Origin: Brevibacterium zhoupengii
GTDB taxonomy: Bacteria; Actinomycetota; Actinomycetes; Actinomycetales; Brevibacteriaceae
DNA length: 64,000 nucleotides
Direction of reading: 5' to 3'
Assembly (NCBI RefSeq): GCF_021117425.1
Contig: NZ_CP088298.1
Span: 3,906,001-3,970,000, forward strand
Numbering within the stretch: the stretch's first letter is position 1; each line of letters begins with the position of its first letter. Below the pieces are notes generated by a model, which was not told the DNA's origin, searched no databases, and saw nothing but the letters and a program-made list of their open reading frames with translations. Shown in pieces: positions 18,339 to 27,260 of this stretch. The position numbers were made by a program, and so were the translations under genes.

Positions 18339-18983
18339 CTAGGCTCCGAGGAATGTGAGGACGGCGAGGATTCGTCGATTGTCCGAGGTGTCGGCGGTGA
18401 GGCCGAACTTCGTGAAGACCGAGCTGATGTGCTTCTCAACTGCACCCGCGCTGAGGTAGAGGGTGCGGGCGATCGCGGCATTCGATTTGCCTTCGGCCAT
18501 GAGCTGGAGGACTTCGAGTTCGCGCGGGCTGAGTGTCGACAGCCCGTCCTTCTTGCGTGTGCGCACGAGGATCTGCGAGACGACTTCGGGATCCAAGACG
18601 GTGCCGCCGGAGGCAACCTCGTCGACGGCTGCGAGGAAGTCCTCGACATCGGCGACCCGGTCCTTGAGCAGGTATCCGAAGCCACCGGTGTTCTCCGCGA
18701 TGAGTTCGGATGCGTACTGCTCTTCCACGTATTGGCTGAACACGAGCACCTTGACGTCCGGGTTCTGCTTGCGGATGAGCACGGCGGCGCGGATGCCTTC
18801 GTCGGTGAACGTCGGGGGCATGCGCACATCGATGATGGCGAGGTCCGGCGGGGTGTTGTGGACGGTGGCGAGGAGCTCGTTGGCGTCGGCCACGGCGGCG
18901 ATCACTTCGTGCCCGGCATCGACCAGAAGCCTCTCGAGTCCGGCTCGCAAGATGGCAGAGTCTTCGGCAATTACGATGCGCAT
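18339..18983 (-). CDS. NarL/FixJ-type response regulator
   Basis: This 214-residue regulator has a receiver domain with acidic residues at IAEDS, phospho-acceptor aspartate 52 in LAIIDVRMPP and lysine in GYLLKD, and a C-terminal LuxR-type DNA-binding domain (LSPRELEVLQLMAEGKSNAAIA...VEKHISSVFTKFGL). It starts inside the 3' end of the kinase gene (13-bp overlap), so translation is coupled, and they form a cognate pair. The ATG at 18983 is chosen because the receiver begins immediately with MRIVIAEDS. Confidence 0.93.
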   Translation of the reverse strand: MRIVIAEDSAILRAGLERLLVDAGHEVIAAVADANELLATVHNTPPDLAIIDVRMPPTFTDEGIRAAVLIRKQNPDVKVLVFSQYVEEQYASELIAENTGGFGYLLKDRVADVEDFLAAVDEVASGGTVLDPEVVSQILVRTRKKDGLSTLSPRELEVLQLMAEGKSNAAIARTLYLSAGAVEKHISSVFTKFGLTADTSDNRRILAVLTFLGA

Positions 18984-21145
18984 GGCACCTCCACAACGAC
19001 AGTAGTTGGCCCACCTGCGGGGCTGGTCAGGTTCAGTGTCCCACGAGCGGCTTCGACGCGATCGACCAAACCGGCGATGCCGGTGTGCCGACCTGATCTG
19101 TCGATGCGGGCCCCACCCTGTCCGTTGTCGGTGACGACGATCTGGACTCCGGTCTCGGTCGGGGCGATGAAGACTCGAGCGTGGGTTGCCTCCGAATGCT
19201 TGGCGATGTTCGTCAGGCATTCAGCGACGACGAAGTAGGCCACAGCTTCGGCTTCTCGATCGATGCGCCCGGCGAGGCGGACATCGACCTCGACAGGGAT
19301 CGTTGAGCGCCCGGCCAGAGCGGAGACAGCCGCATCAAGTCCACGGTCGGTGAGCACCGCGGGGTGGATTCCGCGTGCCAGCTGCCGCAGTTCGTTGACG
19401 ATGCCCTTCGCTTCAGTGTGGGCTTCGGACACGAGTTCCTTGGCGCGTTCTGGATCGGTGTCGATCTTCGACTTCGCCATGCCCAGGGTCATGCTCAGTG
19501 CGACGAGGCGGGGCTGGGCTCCATCGTGGAGGTCGCGTTCGATGCGCAGTCGTTCTGCGCCCGCCGCCTCGATCCCGGCCATGCGGGCGCGATCGAGTTC
19601 GGTGACCTCGGCCTGCAGTGCCGCGGTCCGTGCGGGTGGAAGAAGGCTGCGATCCAGCGCCCGGTCGAGGTAGGGGGCGAACCACAGGATCGCCACGGAA
19701 CTGGCGAGGATGATGAGCGAGCCGATGGCAACACCGATGCGCCCCAGTCCGCCGGTGGATTCACCGAGGTAGAAGGTGGTGACGCCTTCCGGGTTGATTG
19801 CGCTGAAGATGCCGAGAATGGCTGCGCAGATGCCGGCGACGGTACCGAAGACGACGATCGCACCCAGCAGCAGCTTCACATAATGGTGAGCGGTCGAACG
19901 CCAGAACGAGCCGGATTTCACGTGCAGCCACCGGTTGTGGAAGAAGCGGCCGAAGCCTGATTCGCGGGTGCTGCGTGCGATCTTCGGAACCGGGATTCGG
20001 TCCCCGTAGATGAGTTCAGCCCGGTAGCGTTCGAACACGTTCGCACCCTGCTGGACGACGACCCAGACGACGAGGGCGAGTACGCCGAGGCCGAGTGCGA
20101 AGATGCCGCCGATGCCGGTGAACAGCAGGCCGAGCGGGATCCAAGCCCAGACCACGGCCATTACGGCAGAGAGCACGAGGTTGGCGACGCCGACGATTCC
20201 AACTCGCCTGCTCGGCCATTCGATCGGCCCGTCAGCCGGGATCTCGGTCGCTTCGTCTCGCGCCAGCGGCATTGTCCCTGTCACGGGTGCATATGTGATG
20301 TTCTCTGCCTTCGGCTTCTTCCTCCGAGGCGGCTGCATCGGTTGCATCGGGCCCATCGGCATCTGCCCGTTGGGTCCGGGTCCGAGGTACGGGCCCTGGT
20401 TGGGGTAGTGGCTTTGCTGAGGATGGTTGGCGTAGGTGCGCGGCTGGTAGCCGGGCTGCTGGGGACTGCTGGGCTGCTGGGGGCTGCCGGGCTGTTGGGG
20501 ATTGCCGACCTGCTGGGGGCTGCCGGGTCCGGCGGGGCGCAGCTGCTGGGGCGGGTATGCCTGGGCGGGCTGCTGCGCTGGCGCCTGCTGTGTTGGCACC
20601 GGCTGCGAGGGTGTTGGCTGCGAGAACCCCTGCGGGGAGTTCGCGTTCATCACGCGGGTCTGTGGGTAGGCCTGCGTGTACTGCTGTGTCGGATAGCTGG
20701 TGGCCTGCGACTGCGGGCCCGGAGCCGAACCGTGCTGCTGAGCAGATCCGTTCTGCTGAGTGGAGTCGTACGGCTGAGCGGCACCGCGGCTGAATGGAAC
20801 CTCCAGGTCCAACGGTGTTGTCCGGAACTGTCCGGCCTCCGTCGCCAAGGGCGCCCGTGGGGAATCGTCGGTCTCGCCGATGTCGGAGCTTTCGGAGGCA
20901 TCAGCAGCCTCAACTGTCGCGTCGGCCGCAGAGCTCTCATCAGCTTCAGGGCTCGCAACAGTTCCTGAAGTCGCATCGGCGCCTTCGGAAGTTTCGGAGA
21001 TCTCTGAAGTCGGGGGTGCGTTGACGATCGCCGCGGCGCCGATTGGCCTGTCCGATTCCGGCGTTTCCTCTGGTGCCTGGGACTCCAGAGAGTCGGCGCC
21101 CTGGGGCTCCGAATCGTGTGGGTTCGTGGGGGTGTTCTCACTCAT
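18971..21145 (-). CDS. Sensor histidine kinase with long Pro/Gln-rich N-terminal region
   Basis: This 724-residue kinase has an unusual N-terminus: residues 1-130 are acidic and Ser/Glu/Ala-rich, and about 130-310 are Pro/Gln/Gly-rich with repeats such as PGSPQQPSSPQQPG. A membrane domain follows (about 340-560) with four hydrophobic segments resembling the 'putative sensor' family, then the HisKA_3 phosphorylation helix with ERDLHDGAQPRLVALSM and an ATPase domain with VTDNGQGG. It phosphorylates the adjacent regulator. Targets probably include the downstream DUF4097 gene. The start at 21145 (MSENTPTN) is the first plausible ATG; the low-complexity region makes the true start uncertain. Confidence 0.88.
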   Translation of the reverse strand: MSENTPTNPHDSEPQGADSLESQAPEETPESDRPIGAAAIVNAPPTSEISETSEGADATSGTVASPEADESSAADATVEAADASESSDIGETDDSPRAPLATEAGQFRTTPLDLEVPFSRGAAQPYDSTQQNGSAQQHGSAPGPQSQATSYPTQQYTQAYPQTRVMNANSPQGFSQPTPSQPVPTQQAPAQQPAQAYPPQQLRPAGPGSPQQVGNPQQPGSPQQPSSPQQPGYQPRTYANHPQQSHYPNQGPYLGPGPNGQMPMGPMQPMQPPRRKKPKAENITYAPVTGTMPLARDEATEIPADGPIEWPSRRVGIVGVANLVLSAVMAVVWAWIPLGLLFTGIGGIFALGLGVLALVVWVVVQQGANVFERYRAELIYGDRIPVPKIARSTRESGFGRFFHNRWLHVKSGSFWRSTAHHYVKLLLGAIVVFGTVAGICAAILGIFSAINPEGVTTFYLGESTGGLGRIGVAIGSLIILASSVAILWFAPYLDRALDRSLLPPARTAALQAEVTELDRARMAGIEAAGAERLRIERDLHDGAQPRLVALSMTLGMAKSKIDTDPERAKELVSEAHTEAKGIVNELRQLARGIHPAVLTDRGLDAAVSALAGRSTIPVEVDVRLAGRIDREAEAVAYFVVAECLTNIAKHSEATHARVFIAPTETGVQIVVTDNGQGGARIDRSGRHTGIAGLVDRVEAARGTLNLTSPAGGPTTVVVEVPCAS
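20456..20530. repeat. 15-bp coding repeats (Pro-Gln-Gln) in the kinase gene
   Basis: About five imperfect 15-bp units encode P-Q-Q-P-G/S-type pentapeptides in the disordered region of the kinase. They are in frame and multiples of three, so copy number could vary without breaking the gene. Confidence 0.65.
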
Positions 21146-21245
21146 AGCAATTACGCTACGGGAGTCGACGCGCTGCCAACAGCACGTTGACCGCCTACCC
21201 TGCGTCGGGTTTTCCCCACGCCTGGTGACCACGCGCACACCCGCT

Positions 21246-21327
21246 CCGCAATGCTTGCGGCGATTGATGCCTTCTCCCCCGCACTGTAAGCGGCGATTGT
21301 CACCTTCCCAACCCGCACCGTTAGCGG
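21246..21327. repeat. Three small hairpins in direct repeat
   Basis: Three 15-bp elements beginning CCGC and ending GCGG lie at 21246-21260, 21279-21293 and 21313-21327, spaced 33-34 bp. The first is a perfect 6-bp-arm hairpin, the others have 4-bp arms. A GCGGCGATTG block follows the first two. They are in the gap between the PLP-enzyme gene and the kinase gene, downstream of the former and upstream of the latter. They may act as a terminator cluster or leader structure. Confidence 0.5.
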
Positions 21328-21390
21328 CTTTTCCTACCCGCAGCTCCACACACAACAGCTGGCACAGCACGTGGCACCGCGAGTATCAAT

Positions 21391-22758
21391 TCATACCGTT
21401 GCAACAGGGTGTTTAAGCACTGCCGGTGCGAGGTCGGCAACTGGAGCCTCATCGTCCGTAGCCTCCGCACCCGAAACGTCTGTACCCAACGTGTCCGCAC
21501 CTGAAACGTCCGCACCCAACGATTCCGCACCCGAAACGTCCGCGCTCGAAACCTCCGCGCCGGCGCTCACGCCGTCCGGAGTCTGCGCCGCAGCGGCGAG
21601 CGCCGCGTCGAGGTCGGTGAGGATGTCGGCGATGTCTTCGATGCCCAGGGATAGGCGGATGAACGTCGGCGAGACGCTGAGTTCGCAGTCGGCAACCGCC
21701 AGATGGGTCATGGTCGCTGGGTGGTCAATCAGTGACTCGACTCCGCCGAGCGATTCGGCCAGGGTGATGAGCTTCGTGCTCTTCACCAGCGACAGGGCCC
21801 TGGCCTCGGTATCGGTGCGGAAAGAGATCACTCCCCCGAAGCCGCTCATCTGCTTCTTCGCGACCTCATGACCGGGGTGGGATGACAGCCCGGGGTAATA
21901 CACCTCGGCGATCTCGGGGCGGTTCTCCAACCATTCAGCCACGGCCTGCGCGTTCTCGCAGTGCTTGGCCATCCGCACCGGCAGTGTCTTGATACCGCGG
22001 CGGGTCAGCCATGCATCGAATGGGGCGATGCCCAGCCCGACGGATGCGAGGTAGGACTCGAGACGTTCGACAACCTCGGCGGCACGGGGACAGGTCGAAC
22101 CGTCACCGGCGAGGACGGCACCGCCGATGACATCGGAGTGGCCGTTGATGAACTTCGTCGTCGAGTGGATGACGACGTCGGCGCCGAGCTCGATGGGGCG
22201 CTGCAGAATCGGGGTGGCGAAGGTGGAGTCGACGGCCAGGATGGCGTTCGCGGCGTGGGCGAGCTTGGCCGTCTCGGCGATGTCGACGATGTCGAGTCCG
22301 GGATTGCTCGGGGTCTCGACCCACACGATCGCGGTCTTGTCTGAGATCGCCGCCGCCAGCGCCTCGGTGTCGGTGAGATCGACGGTGCGGATGCTGATGC
22401 CCCAGCGCTCGTATTCGTTCTTCAGCAGCCGGTAGGTGCCGCCGTAGATGTCGCGCGGGATGATGATCTCATCGCCGGGACCCAGCAGTGCGGAGAAGAC
22501 CGCGACCTCGGCGGAAGTCCCTGAGTTCACCGCCGCCGCGAAGGAGGCGTTCTCCAGCTCGCACAGCACCTGCTCGAGGTCGCTGCGATTCGGGGTGCCG
22601 GTGCGCGCGTAGTCGAAGCCGGCGCGGGTCTGGCCCGGGGTGTCCATCATGAAGGTCGAGGTCTGGAAGATAGGGGCAACAACCGAACCGGTATGGGATT
22701 CGGGGTTGGCCCCCGAATGCACAGAGCGGGTCGAGATTCCGTTCTGGGTGATACTCAT
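21391..22758 (-). CDS. metB: Cystathionine gamma-synthase/lyase-type PLP enzyme
   Basis: This 455-residue protein belongs to the Cys/Met metabolism PLP family. Signatures are YARTGTPNRSDLEQVL, the PLP aspartate in VDSTFATP and the lysine motif HSTTKFINGHSDVIGG, with the C-terminal domain ending near residue 395 (IEDIADILTDLDAALA). It makes or cleaves cystathionine in the methionine/cysteine pathway; synthase, gamma-lyase and other specificities cannot be separated by eye. A C-terminal tail of about 60 residues with repeats like ADVSGAESLG is not normal for the family. The ATG at 22758 is preceded by a purine-rich site. An 18-bp operator-like palindrome lies 108 bp upstream. Confidence 0.85.
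   Translation of the reverse strand: MSITQNGISTRSVHSGANPESHTGSVVAPIFQTSTFMMDTPGQTRAGFDYARTGTPNRSDLEQVLCELENASFAAAVNSGTSAEVAVFSALLGPGDEIIIPRDIYGGTYRLLKNEYERWGISIRTVDLTDTEALAAAISDKTAIVWVETPSNPGLDIVDIAETAKLAHAANAILAVDSTFATPILQRPIELGADVVIHSTTKFINGHSDVIGGAVLAGDGSTCPRAAEVVERLESYLASVGLGIAPFDAWLTRRGIKTLPVRMAKHCENAQAVAEWLENRPEIAEVYYPGLSSHPGHEVAKKQMSGFGGVISFRTDTEARALSLVKSTKLITLAESLGGVESLIDHPATMTHLAVADCELSVSPTFIRLSLGIEDIADILTDLDAALAAAAQTPDGVSAGAEVSSADVSGAESLGADVSGADTLGTDVSGAEATDDEAPVADLAPAVLKHPVATV
21466..21560. repeat. Degenerate ~30-bp coding repeat in the metB tail
   Basis: Several copies of a block containing GAAACGTCCGCACC or a close variant, at about 30-bp spacing, encode the A-D-V-S-G-A-E/D-x-L-G repeat of the metB C-terminal extension. 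Coding-frame periodicity suggests slippage-driven growth. Confidence 0.65.
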
Positions 22759-22865
22759 GGCGGGACCTTCCTTCACTGATGACGCTTCGACTTCGCTGCC
22801 GAAGTTCCACCAGTGTGAACGCACAGTCGCTGGTTCTGCCTTCGCCCGTGACCCCGGATGTCACC

Positions 22866-22883
22866 GACCGTCATATGACGGTC
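22866..22883. promoter_or_regulatory. 18-bp perfect palindrome GACCGTCATATGACGGTC
   Basis: It lies in the divergent gap between metB (start 22758) and the ArsR gene (start 22977), a good place for an operator serving either or both. A direct repeat of CGTCAC follows just downstream. The ArsR neighbour or an unlinked sulfur regulator could bind it. Confidence 0.65.
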
Positions 22884-22976
22884 TTCCGGCGTCACTTTCC
22901 GTCACGAAAGAGTCAGAATAGGAAAATTTCTCGATCCGCGGGTCTTTTCCGTCCAGTCCATGCGACACTTAGCCTC

Positions 22977-23405
22977 ATGGCTAAGTATTCGGATCAGCTC
23001 GATGCGATGTTCACCGCTCTTGCCGATCCCACACGACGTGCGGTGGTCCGCCGATTGGGCCACGGATCGGCCAGCGTCGGAGAGCTGGCAGAGCCCCTGC
23101 CGATCTCGCTCCCGTCGTTCATGAAACATGTGCGCACCTTGGAATCGTGCGGGCTGATCCGAACTCAGAAGACAGGCCGGGTGCGCACCTGCGTACTCAA
23201 CCGCGATCGCCTGACACTGCTCAATGATTGGCTGGCCGAGCAGAGACTCATCTGGGAAGCCAGCACGGATCGCCTCGAGCGGTTCGTCACCACCGGCGCT
23301 GCCGCTGGCCGCGCGGGATCTGACGACACCGCCCCAGACGACGGGATCGCACACGGCGCTGCCGCTGACACCAGCGGCAGCAATCACAGTAGGGAAGAAT
23401 CATGA
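22977..23405 (+). CDS. ArsR-family regulator (SRPBCC-linked type)
   Basis: This 142-residue winged-helix protein has the ArsR fold: FTALADPTRRAVVRRL, then ELAEPLPISLPSFMKHVRTLESCGLI as the recognition region, and a wing. No metal-binding Cys/His set is visible, so it is of the non-metal subgroup that regulates SRPBCC partners. A 45-residue Ala/Ser/Asp tail follows. It overlaps the next gene by four bases (ATGA). Confidence 0.88.
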   Translation: MAKYSDQLDAMFTALADPTRRAVVRRLGHGSASVGELAEPLPISLPSFMKHVRTLESCGLIRTQKTGRVRTCVLNRDRLTLLNDWLAEQRLIWEASTDRLERFVTTGAAAGRAGSDDTAPDDGIAHGAAADTSGSNHSREES

Positions 23406-23893
23406 CAGCACATCTCGCTCGCACCCGACATTTCGACTCAGCACTCGACCTCACAATCCAGAGAGTGATCCGAGCGCCCAAGGAATCGATCTGGTCTGCT
23501 TGGACGGAGCCCGACAAACTGGCGCAATGGTGGATACCCGCGCCGCTGACGCTTCGCATCGATGCCCTTGAACTCAGCCCAGGCGGGGCCTTCTCCACCA
23601 TGATGAGCGAGGACGGGGAAACCTTCACGCCGCACGTCGACGCAGTCTTCCTCCTCGTCGAGGACAACAGCCGTCTGGTGTTCACCAACGCGGTCAACAG
23701 TTCCTGGCACCCGGCCTTTCCCGACCCTGTCTCCATGACCACCGAGATCATTCTCAGCGACCATGCCGAGGGCACGGACTATCAGGCCGTCGTCCGCCAT
23801 GGCAGCCCCGAGCAGCGTGCCCGTCACGAGGAGCTGGGGTTCTTCGACGGTTGGGGCACCGTCACCGAGCAGCTGGCGAAGTCCGTGGAGTGA
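23402..23893 (+). CDS. SRPBCC / AHSA1-like protein
   Basis: This 163-residue START-like helix-grip protein has the sequence LTIQRVIRAPKESIWSAWTEP, LAQWWIPAP and GGWGTVTEQL-type C-terminal helix typical of the AHSA1/CalC group. These proteins bind hydrophobic ligands; the actual ligand is unknown. It is coupled to the ArsR gene by an ATGA overlap, a common two-gene module in actinobacteria. A second such module is at 47000-47860. Confidence 0.88.
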   Translation: MTAHLARTRHFDSALDLTIQRVIRAPKESIWSAWTEPDKLAQWWIPAPLTLRIDALELSPGGAFSTMMSEDGETFTPHVDAVFLLVEDNSRLVFTNAVNSSWHPAFPDPVSMTTEIILSDHAEGTDYQAVVRHGSPEQRARHEELGFFDGWGTVTEQLAKSVE

Positions 23894-23981
23894 GGCGAGC
23901 GCAGCGGCGCAACGCGCAGGGACGCAGCGGCGCTGACTGCGCCACGCGCAGAGACACACGCGTCAGCGCTGAGTCCCGTTG

Positions 23982-24043
23982 GGGATCGATCGAAGTTTCA
24001 GGGCCCACGTTCAAACGGGAGCTCTGAAACTTCGATCGATCCC
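23982..24043. terminator. 62-bp inverted repeat between convergent genes
   Basis: Perfect 20-bp arms (23982-24001 and 24024-24043) enclose a 22-bp loop that has its own partial pairing. A run of T follows at 24049-24054. It probably terminates the SRPBCC gene and the convergent acyltransferase gene. Confidence 0.75.
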
Positions 24044-24053
24044 TAACCTTTTT

Positions 24054-25700
24054 TCAGCCGAGACTGGCCAGCGCCCTGGCACGATCCGCCGGCGCTTCGC
24101 TCGCTGCCGGCACCTCACTCGCTGCAGCCTTCTCGGACTCCGGTGCCTTCATGGTGGCGGCGAGCACCAGAGACGTTGCGAGTGCAGCAACAGAGACGAG
24201 TGTCCAGATCAGTGGGGCGATTCCGATGAGAAGTGCGATCGCGATGCCACCCATTGCCAGGGCTACTGCGATGATGGCGCGGCTGACTGTGGTCGACAGA
24301 CGCTCACGCAGCTGCCGCGCCGCTGCCCGGACCCCTGTCCGGGTCTCACCTGCGGGGTGACTATCCCGATGCCCGGCGATCTCACCGACGATCTCACCGG
24401 CGACTCGGGCAATCCATTGCCCAAACCGTGCCAGTCGTTCCTCGCCGGGGAAAGGAATCTTCGACATTGCCATCGCCAAGGCTCCGGCCAGCACCATCAC
24501 CGTGAGCAGCCAAGACAGTCGCGTCAGCCACCACCACGCCGATTCGATCTCGGGCAGCAGGATGCCTGCCGCTGGTACGCCGTCTCCGAATGATGCCCCG
24601 GCAGCCAGATTCGCACCGAAGCCAAGGAACCCGATAAGGGTGATGACGATGGGCATGTGCCACAGGTAGACCTGGATGCCGTAGGTGTTGCCCCAGGTGA
24701 TGATGCGCTGCCAGCTGCGAGCGCGGTACTCGCGTGCACGCTCCGATCCCGTCCGTCCGCCGGCCACAATTTCGTTGAGCCGCGCATGGGTCAGCCGCAG
24801 GACGGACATCTGCGCCACTCCCAGCAGCACCAAGGCCCCCGTCGGCGGGTTGAGATTGACGAGCATGTCCGGGCTGTAGACCCCGAGTCCCACGAGCACG
24901 CCGAGGCTGGCCAATGCGAGAGCCATCGTCGTCCATGCGAGTCCGACTCGGACGGGCCGATGAATGGCGTCGGCGTAGAAGAATCCGAACTGCTGGATCA
25001 GGGGCCACACGAACAGGAAGTTGAGATAGCCCAGGCCAGTCACTCCGGTGAGTGCGACCACGGTGTCCACGGCGATGACGGCACCGGCGAGCGCTGCGAT
25101 CGACCGCCTCGGCGCTCTTTCGTGGAAGTGCACGGCCAGCGGCACCAGGGAGGTCAGTCCGACGTAGACGGCGAGGAACCATAGGGGTTGTCCGATTCGC
25201 GTGCTTGCTTCTGCGAGCAGGCCGGTGGGCACTCCCATTTCCGAGGCGATGGACAGGCCGAGGCCGGCAGCACCGATGAGCACGGCGACCGGGATGACGA
25301 GGCGGCGCAGGCGTGCGCGAATGTAGTCGGCCCAGGTTCCTTCGGTGGCCTGCGTGCGCCGCCACCCGTTGATGGCGGCGTATCCGCCGATGAAGAAGAA
25401 CAACGGCATGATCTGGTAGAACCATGAGGCGATCGTGAAGCCCACGGTGCCCGAGAGCGCCACGGTCGGCACCACTTCCCCATCGGCGCCGAGGACCGCG
25501 CTGGCCATCAGCGAATGCAGAATCACCACGACGACGAGGCAGCCGAACCGGATGAGGTCGATGGCGCCGTCGCGGTGGGAGCGGCTGCCGGCGGCCCGGT
25601 TCGCAGATGCTTCCGGCGGCTCGGTCGGCCTGTGGGGTTCGGCCGCGGATGCTTCCGGCGGCTCGCTTGCTTCGGAACTCCCGACGAGGGTGAGTGACAT
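24054..25700 (-). CDS. Acyltransferase-3 family membrane protein
   Basis: This 548-residue polytopic protein has about ten to twelve membrane helices. The acyltransferase-3 start is visible: DLIRFGCLVVVVILHSL (conserved Arg and His) and MPLFFFIGGYAAINGW. The family O-acylates exported glycans or lipids. The N-terminal 45 residues are hydrophilic and contain repeats of E-P-P-E-A-S-A, and the C-terminus is Ala/Glu-rich; both are probably disordered. It appears single, running from a start at 25700 to a stop just beside a long inverted repeat. The acceptor substrate is unknown. Confidence 0.83.
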   Translation of the reverse strand: MSLTLVGSSEASEPPEASAAEPHRPTEPPEASANRAAGSRSHRDGAIDLIRFGCLVVVVILHSLMASAVLGADGEVVPTVALSGTVGFTIASWFYQIMPLFFFIGGYAAINGWRRTQATEGTWADYIRARLRRLVIPVAVLIGAAGLGLSIASEMGVPTGLLAEASTRIGQPLWFLAVYVGLTSLVPLAVHFHERAPRRSIAALAGAVIAVDTVVALTGVTGLGYLNFLFVWPLIQQFGFFYADAIHRPVRVGLAWTTMALALASLGVLVGLGVYSPDMLVNLNPPTGALVLLGVAQMSVLRLTHARLNEIVAGGRTGSERAREYRARSWQRIITWGNTYGIQVYLWHMPIVITLIGFLGFGANLAAGASFGDGVPAAGILLPEIESAWWWLTRLSWLLTVMVLAGALAMAMSKIPFPGEERLARFGQWIARVAGEIVGEIAGHRDSHPAGETRTGVRAAARQLRERLSTTVSRAIIAVALAMGGIAIALLIGIAPLIWTLVSVAALATSLVLAATMKAPESEKAAASEVPAASEAPADRARALASLG

Positions 25701-25953
25701 GATGACTCCTTGAACGGTTCAGCGGTGGGCGACTGAAATGAACCTACGAGCGCGGTTGTCATCGCCACATCACCTCGGAGTCTCGACCTGGGCGCCCTCA
25801 ACCAGTACTTCCGAGTGAACGGCGACTCCCCCGACCCCAGACCATCCCACCCCGAACCGCCACCGCTCAGAGCGAGTGCAAGAATGGCAGAGGAATCCTC
25901 ACCCGCTGAGGAATCCACCAGACCTAGGACGCCCGAGCAAGGAGCACGAAACG

Positions 25954-26988
25954 ATGACGACGATCGCCTTCGAGACCACTGATCTGCCCATCATCGGAGC
26001 GCCGATGGCAGGCGGAACGACAACACCCGAGCTCACTGCGGCCGTCGCCCGAGCCGGTGGGTTCCCCTTCGTCGCCGGTGGCTACCTCAGTGCCGAAGCG
26101 CTGGCCCCTCTGATCGAGCGCATGCGGGAGACTGCCGAGAACTTCGGAGTCAATCTCTTCGCACCGAATCCGGTACCCGTCGATCGCGGTGCCTTCGACG
26201 CCTTCGTCTCGGCGCTTGAGCCCGTCGCGGCCGATCGCGGCGTCGCCATCGATCCCGAGCCCGTTGAGGACGACGATCACTACACCGACAAGGTCGACTT
26301 CCTCGTCGCTCATCCCGTGCCCTTGGTGTCGATGACGTTCAACATTCCCACCGCCGAGGTGGTCGACCGTCTCCATTCCGTCGGCACTCAGGTGGTCGCC
26401 ACTGTCACGACCGCGGCCGAGGCACGCACTGCTGCCGATCGCGGCGTCGATGCTCTCATCGTCCAGGGTCCTCAAGCTGGCGGGCATTCGGGCACGGCCG
26501 ATCCCACACGGTCCATCGAGGATCGGTCCACTATCGACCTCGTCAAAGATGTCCTCGCCGAGGTGGCTCTGCCCGTGGCAGCCGGAGGTGGAGTCGACGG
26601 CCCGGAATCCGTCGACGAGCTGCTCCAGGCAGGGGCGAGCGCCGTCGTCGTCGGCACCCTTCTGCTGCTGAGTGATGAGGCAGGCACTGCACCGACTCAC
26701 CGGGCAGCACTGCAGTCCGAGGACTTCAACGAGACACAGCTGACCAGGGCATTCACCGGTCGGCCCGCTCGCGCACTGGTCAATGACTTCGTGAAGAAGT
26801 TCGATCCGATCGCGGTCGACGCCTACCCGGCGGTCCATCACCTGACGAAATCGTTCCGTGCCCAGGCGAAGAAGAACGATGATCCGCAGGGCCTGCACCT
26901 GTGGGCCGGCACCGGATACCGCAGTGCCCAGACAGGCTCAGCGGAGACGATCGTCAAGGAACTCGGCGCCCGCTTCGCCCGGAACTGA
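25954..26988 (+). CDS. Nitronate monooxygenase-like FMN enzyme
   Basis: This 344-residue TIM-barrel flavoprotein has the family layout: LPIIGAPMAGGTTTPELTAAVARAGG at the N-terminus, GVNLFAPNPVP, the FMN/His motif VQGPQAGGHSG and the phosphate loop AGGGVDGPESV followed by GASAVVVGT. Enzymes of this class oxidise alkyl nitronates (such as propionate-3-nitronate), although many members have other roles. The ATG at 25954 fits the family N-terminus. It converges on the response-regulator gene with a long inverted repeat between. Confidence 0.85.
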   Translation: MTTIAFETTDLPIIGAPMAGGTTTPELTAAVARAGGFPFVAGGYLSAEALAPLIERMRETAENFGVNLFAPNPVPVDRGAFDAFVSALEPVAADRGVAIDPEPVEDDDHYTDKVDFLVAHPVPLVSMTFNIPTAEVVDRLHSVGTQVVATVTTAAEARTAADRGVDALIVQGPQAGGHSGTADPTRSIEDRSTIDLVKDVLAEVALPVAAGGGVDGPESVDELLQAGASAVVVGTLLLLSDEAGTAPTHRAALQSEDFNETQLTRAFTGRPARALVNDFVKKFDPIAVDAYPAVHHLTKSFRAQAKKNDDPQGLHLWAGTGYRSAQTGSAETIVKELGARFARN

Positions 26989-27132
26989 TATCGACAGCGG
27001 ATGCTCACAGCCCTAAGCCGGACCTCAGACGTACCTTAGCTGGACGTTTTGGTCAGGTCCGCCAGTGATTCTTCCGCCCAGAACGTCCGACTTAGACTGC
27101 TTCAGGATGGCAACGGAGCGGCTCACTGGCTC

Positions 27133-27193
27133 GGATGGAGGAACTTTTGGTGTGGTTGCGGCCATGAAAACCGCACCAAAGGTTCCTCCATCC
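27133..27193. terminator. 61-bp inverted repeat between convergent genes
   Basis: Two 25-bp arms (27133-27157 and 27169-27193) pair with only two T/G-type differences and an 11-base loop. It lies 145 bp after the nitronate-monooxygenase stop and 68 bp before the end of the convergent regulator gene, so it probably ends both transcripts. Confidence 0.75.
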
Positions 27194-27260
27194 CCAAAGC
27201 CCGAGCGCCAATCCCCAAGGCTCACGGCCCAATCCCCCGAAGGCTCCACGCCCCCAACGC

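Noticed and set aside
20456-20530. CRISPR-like or regulatory repeat
   Set aside because: It is a coding repeat in frame with the kinase and needs no further explanation.
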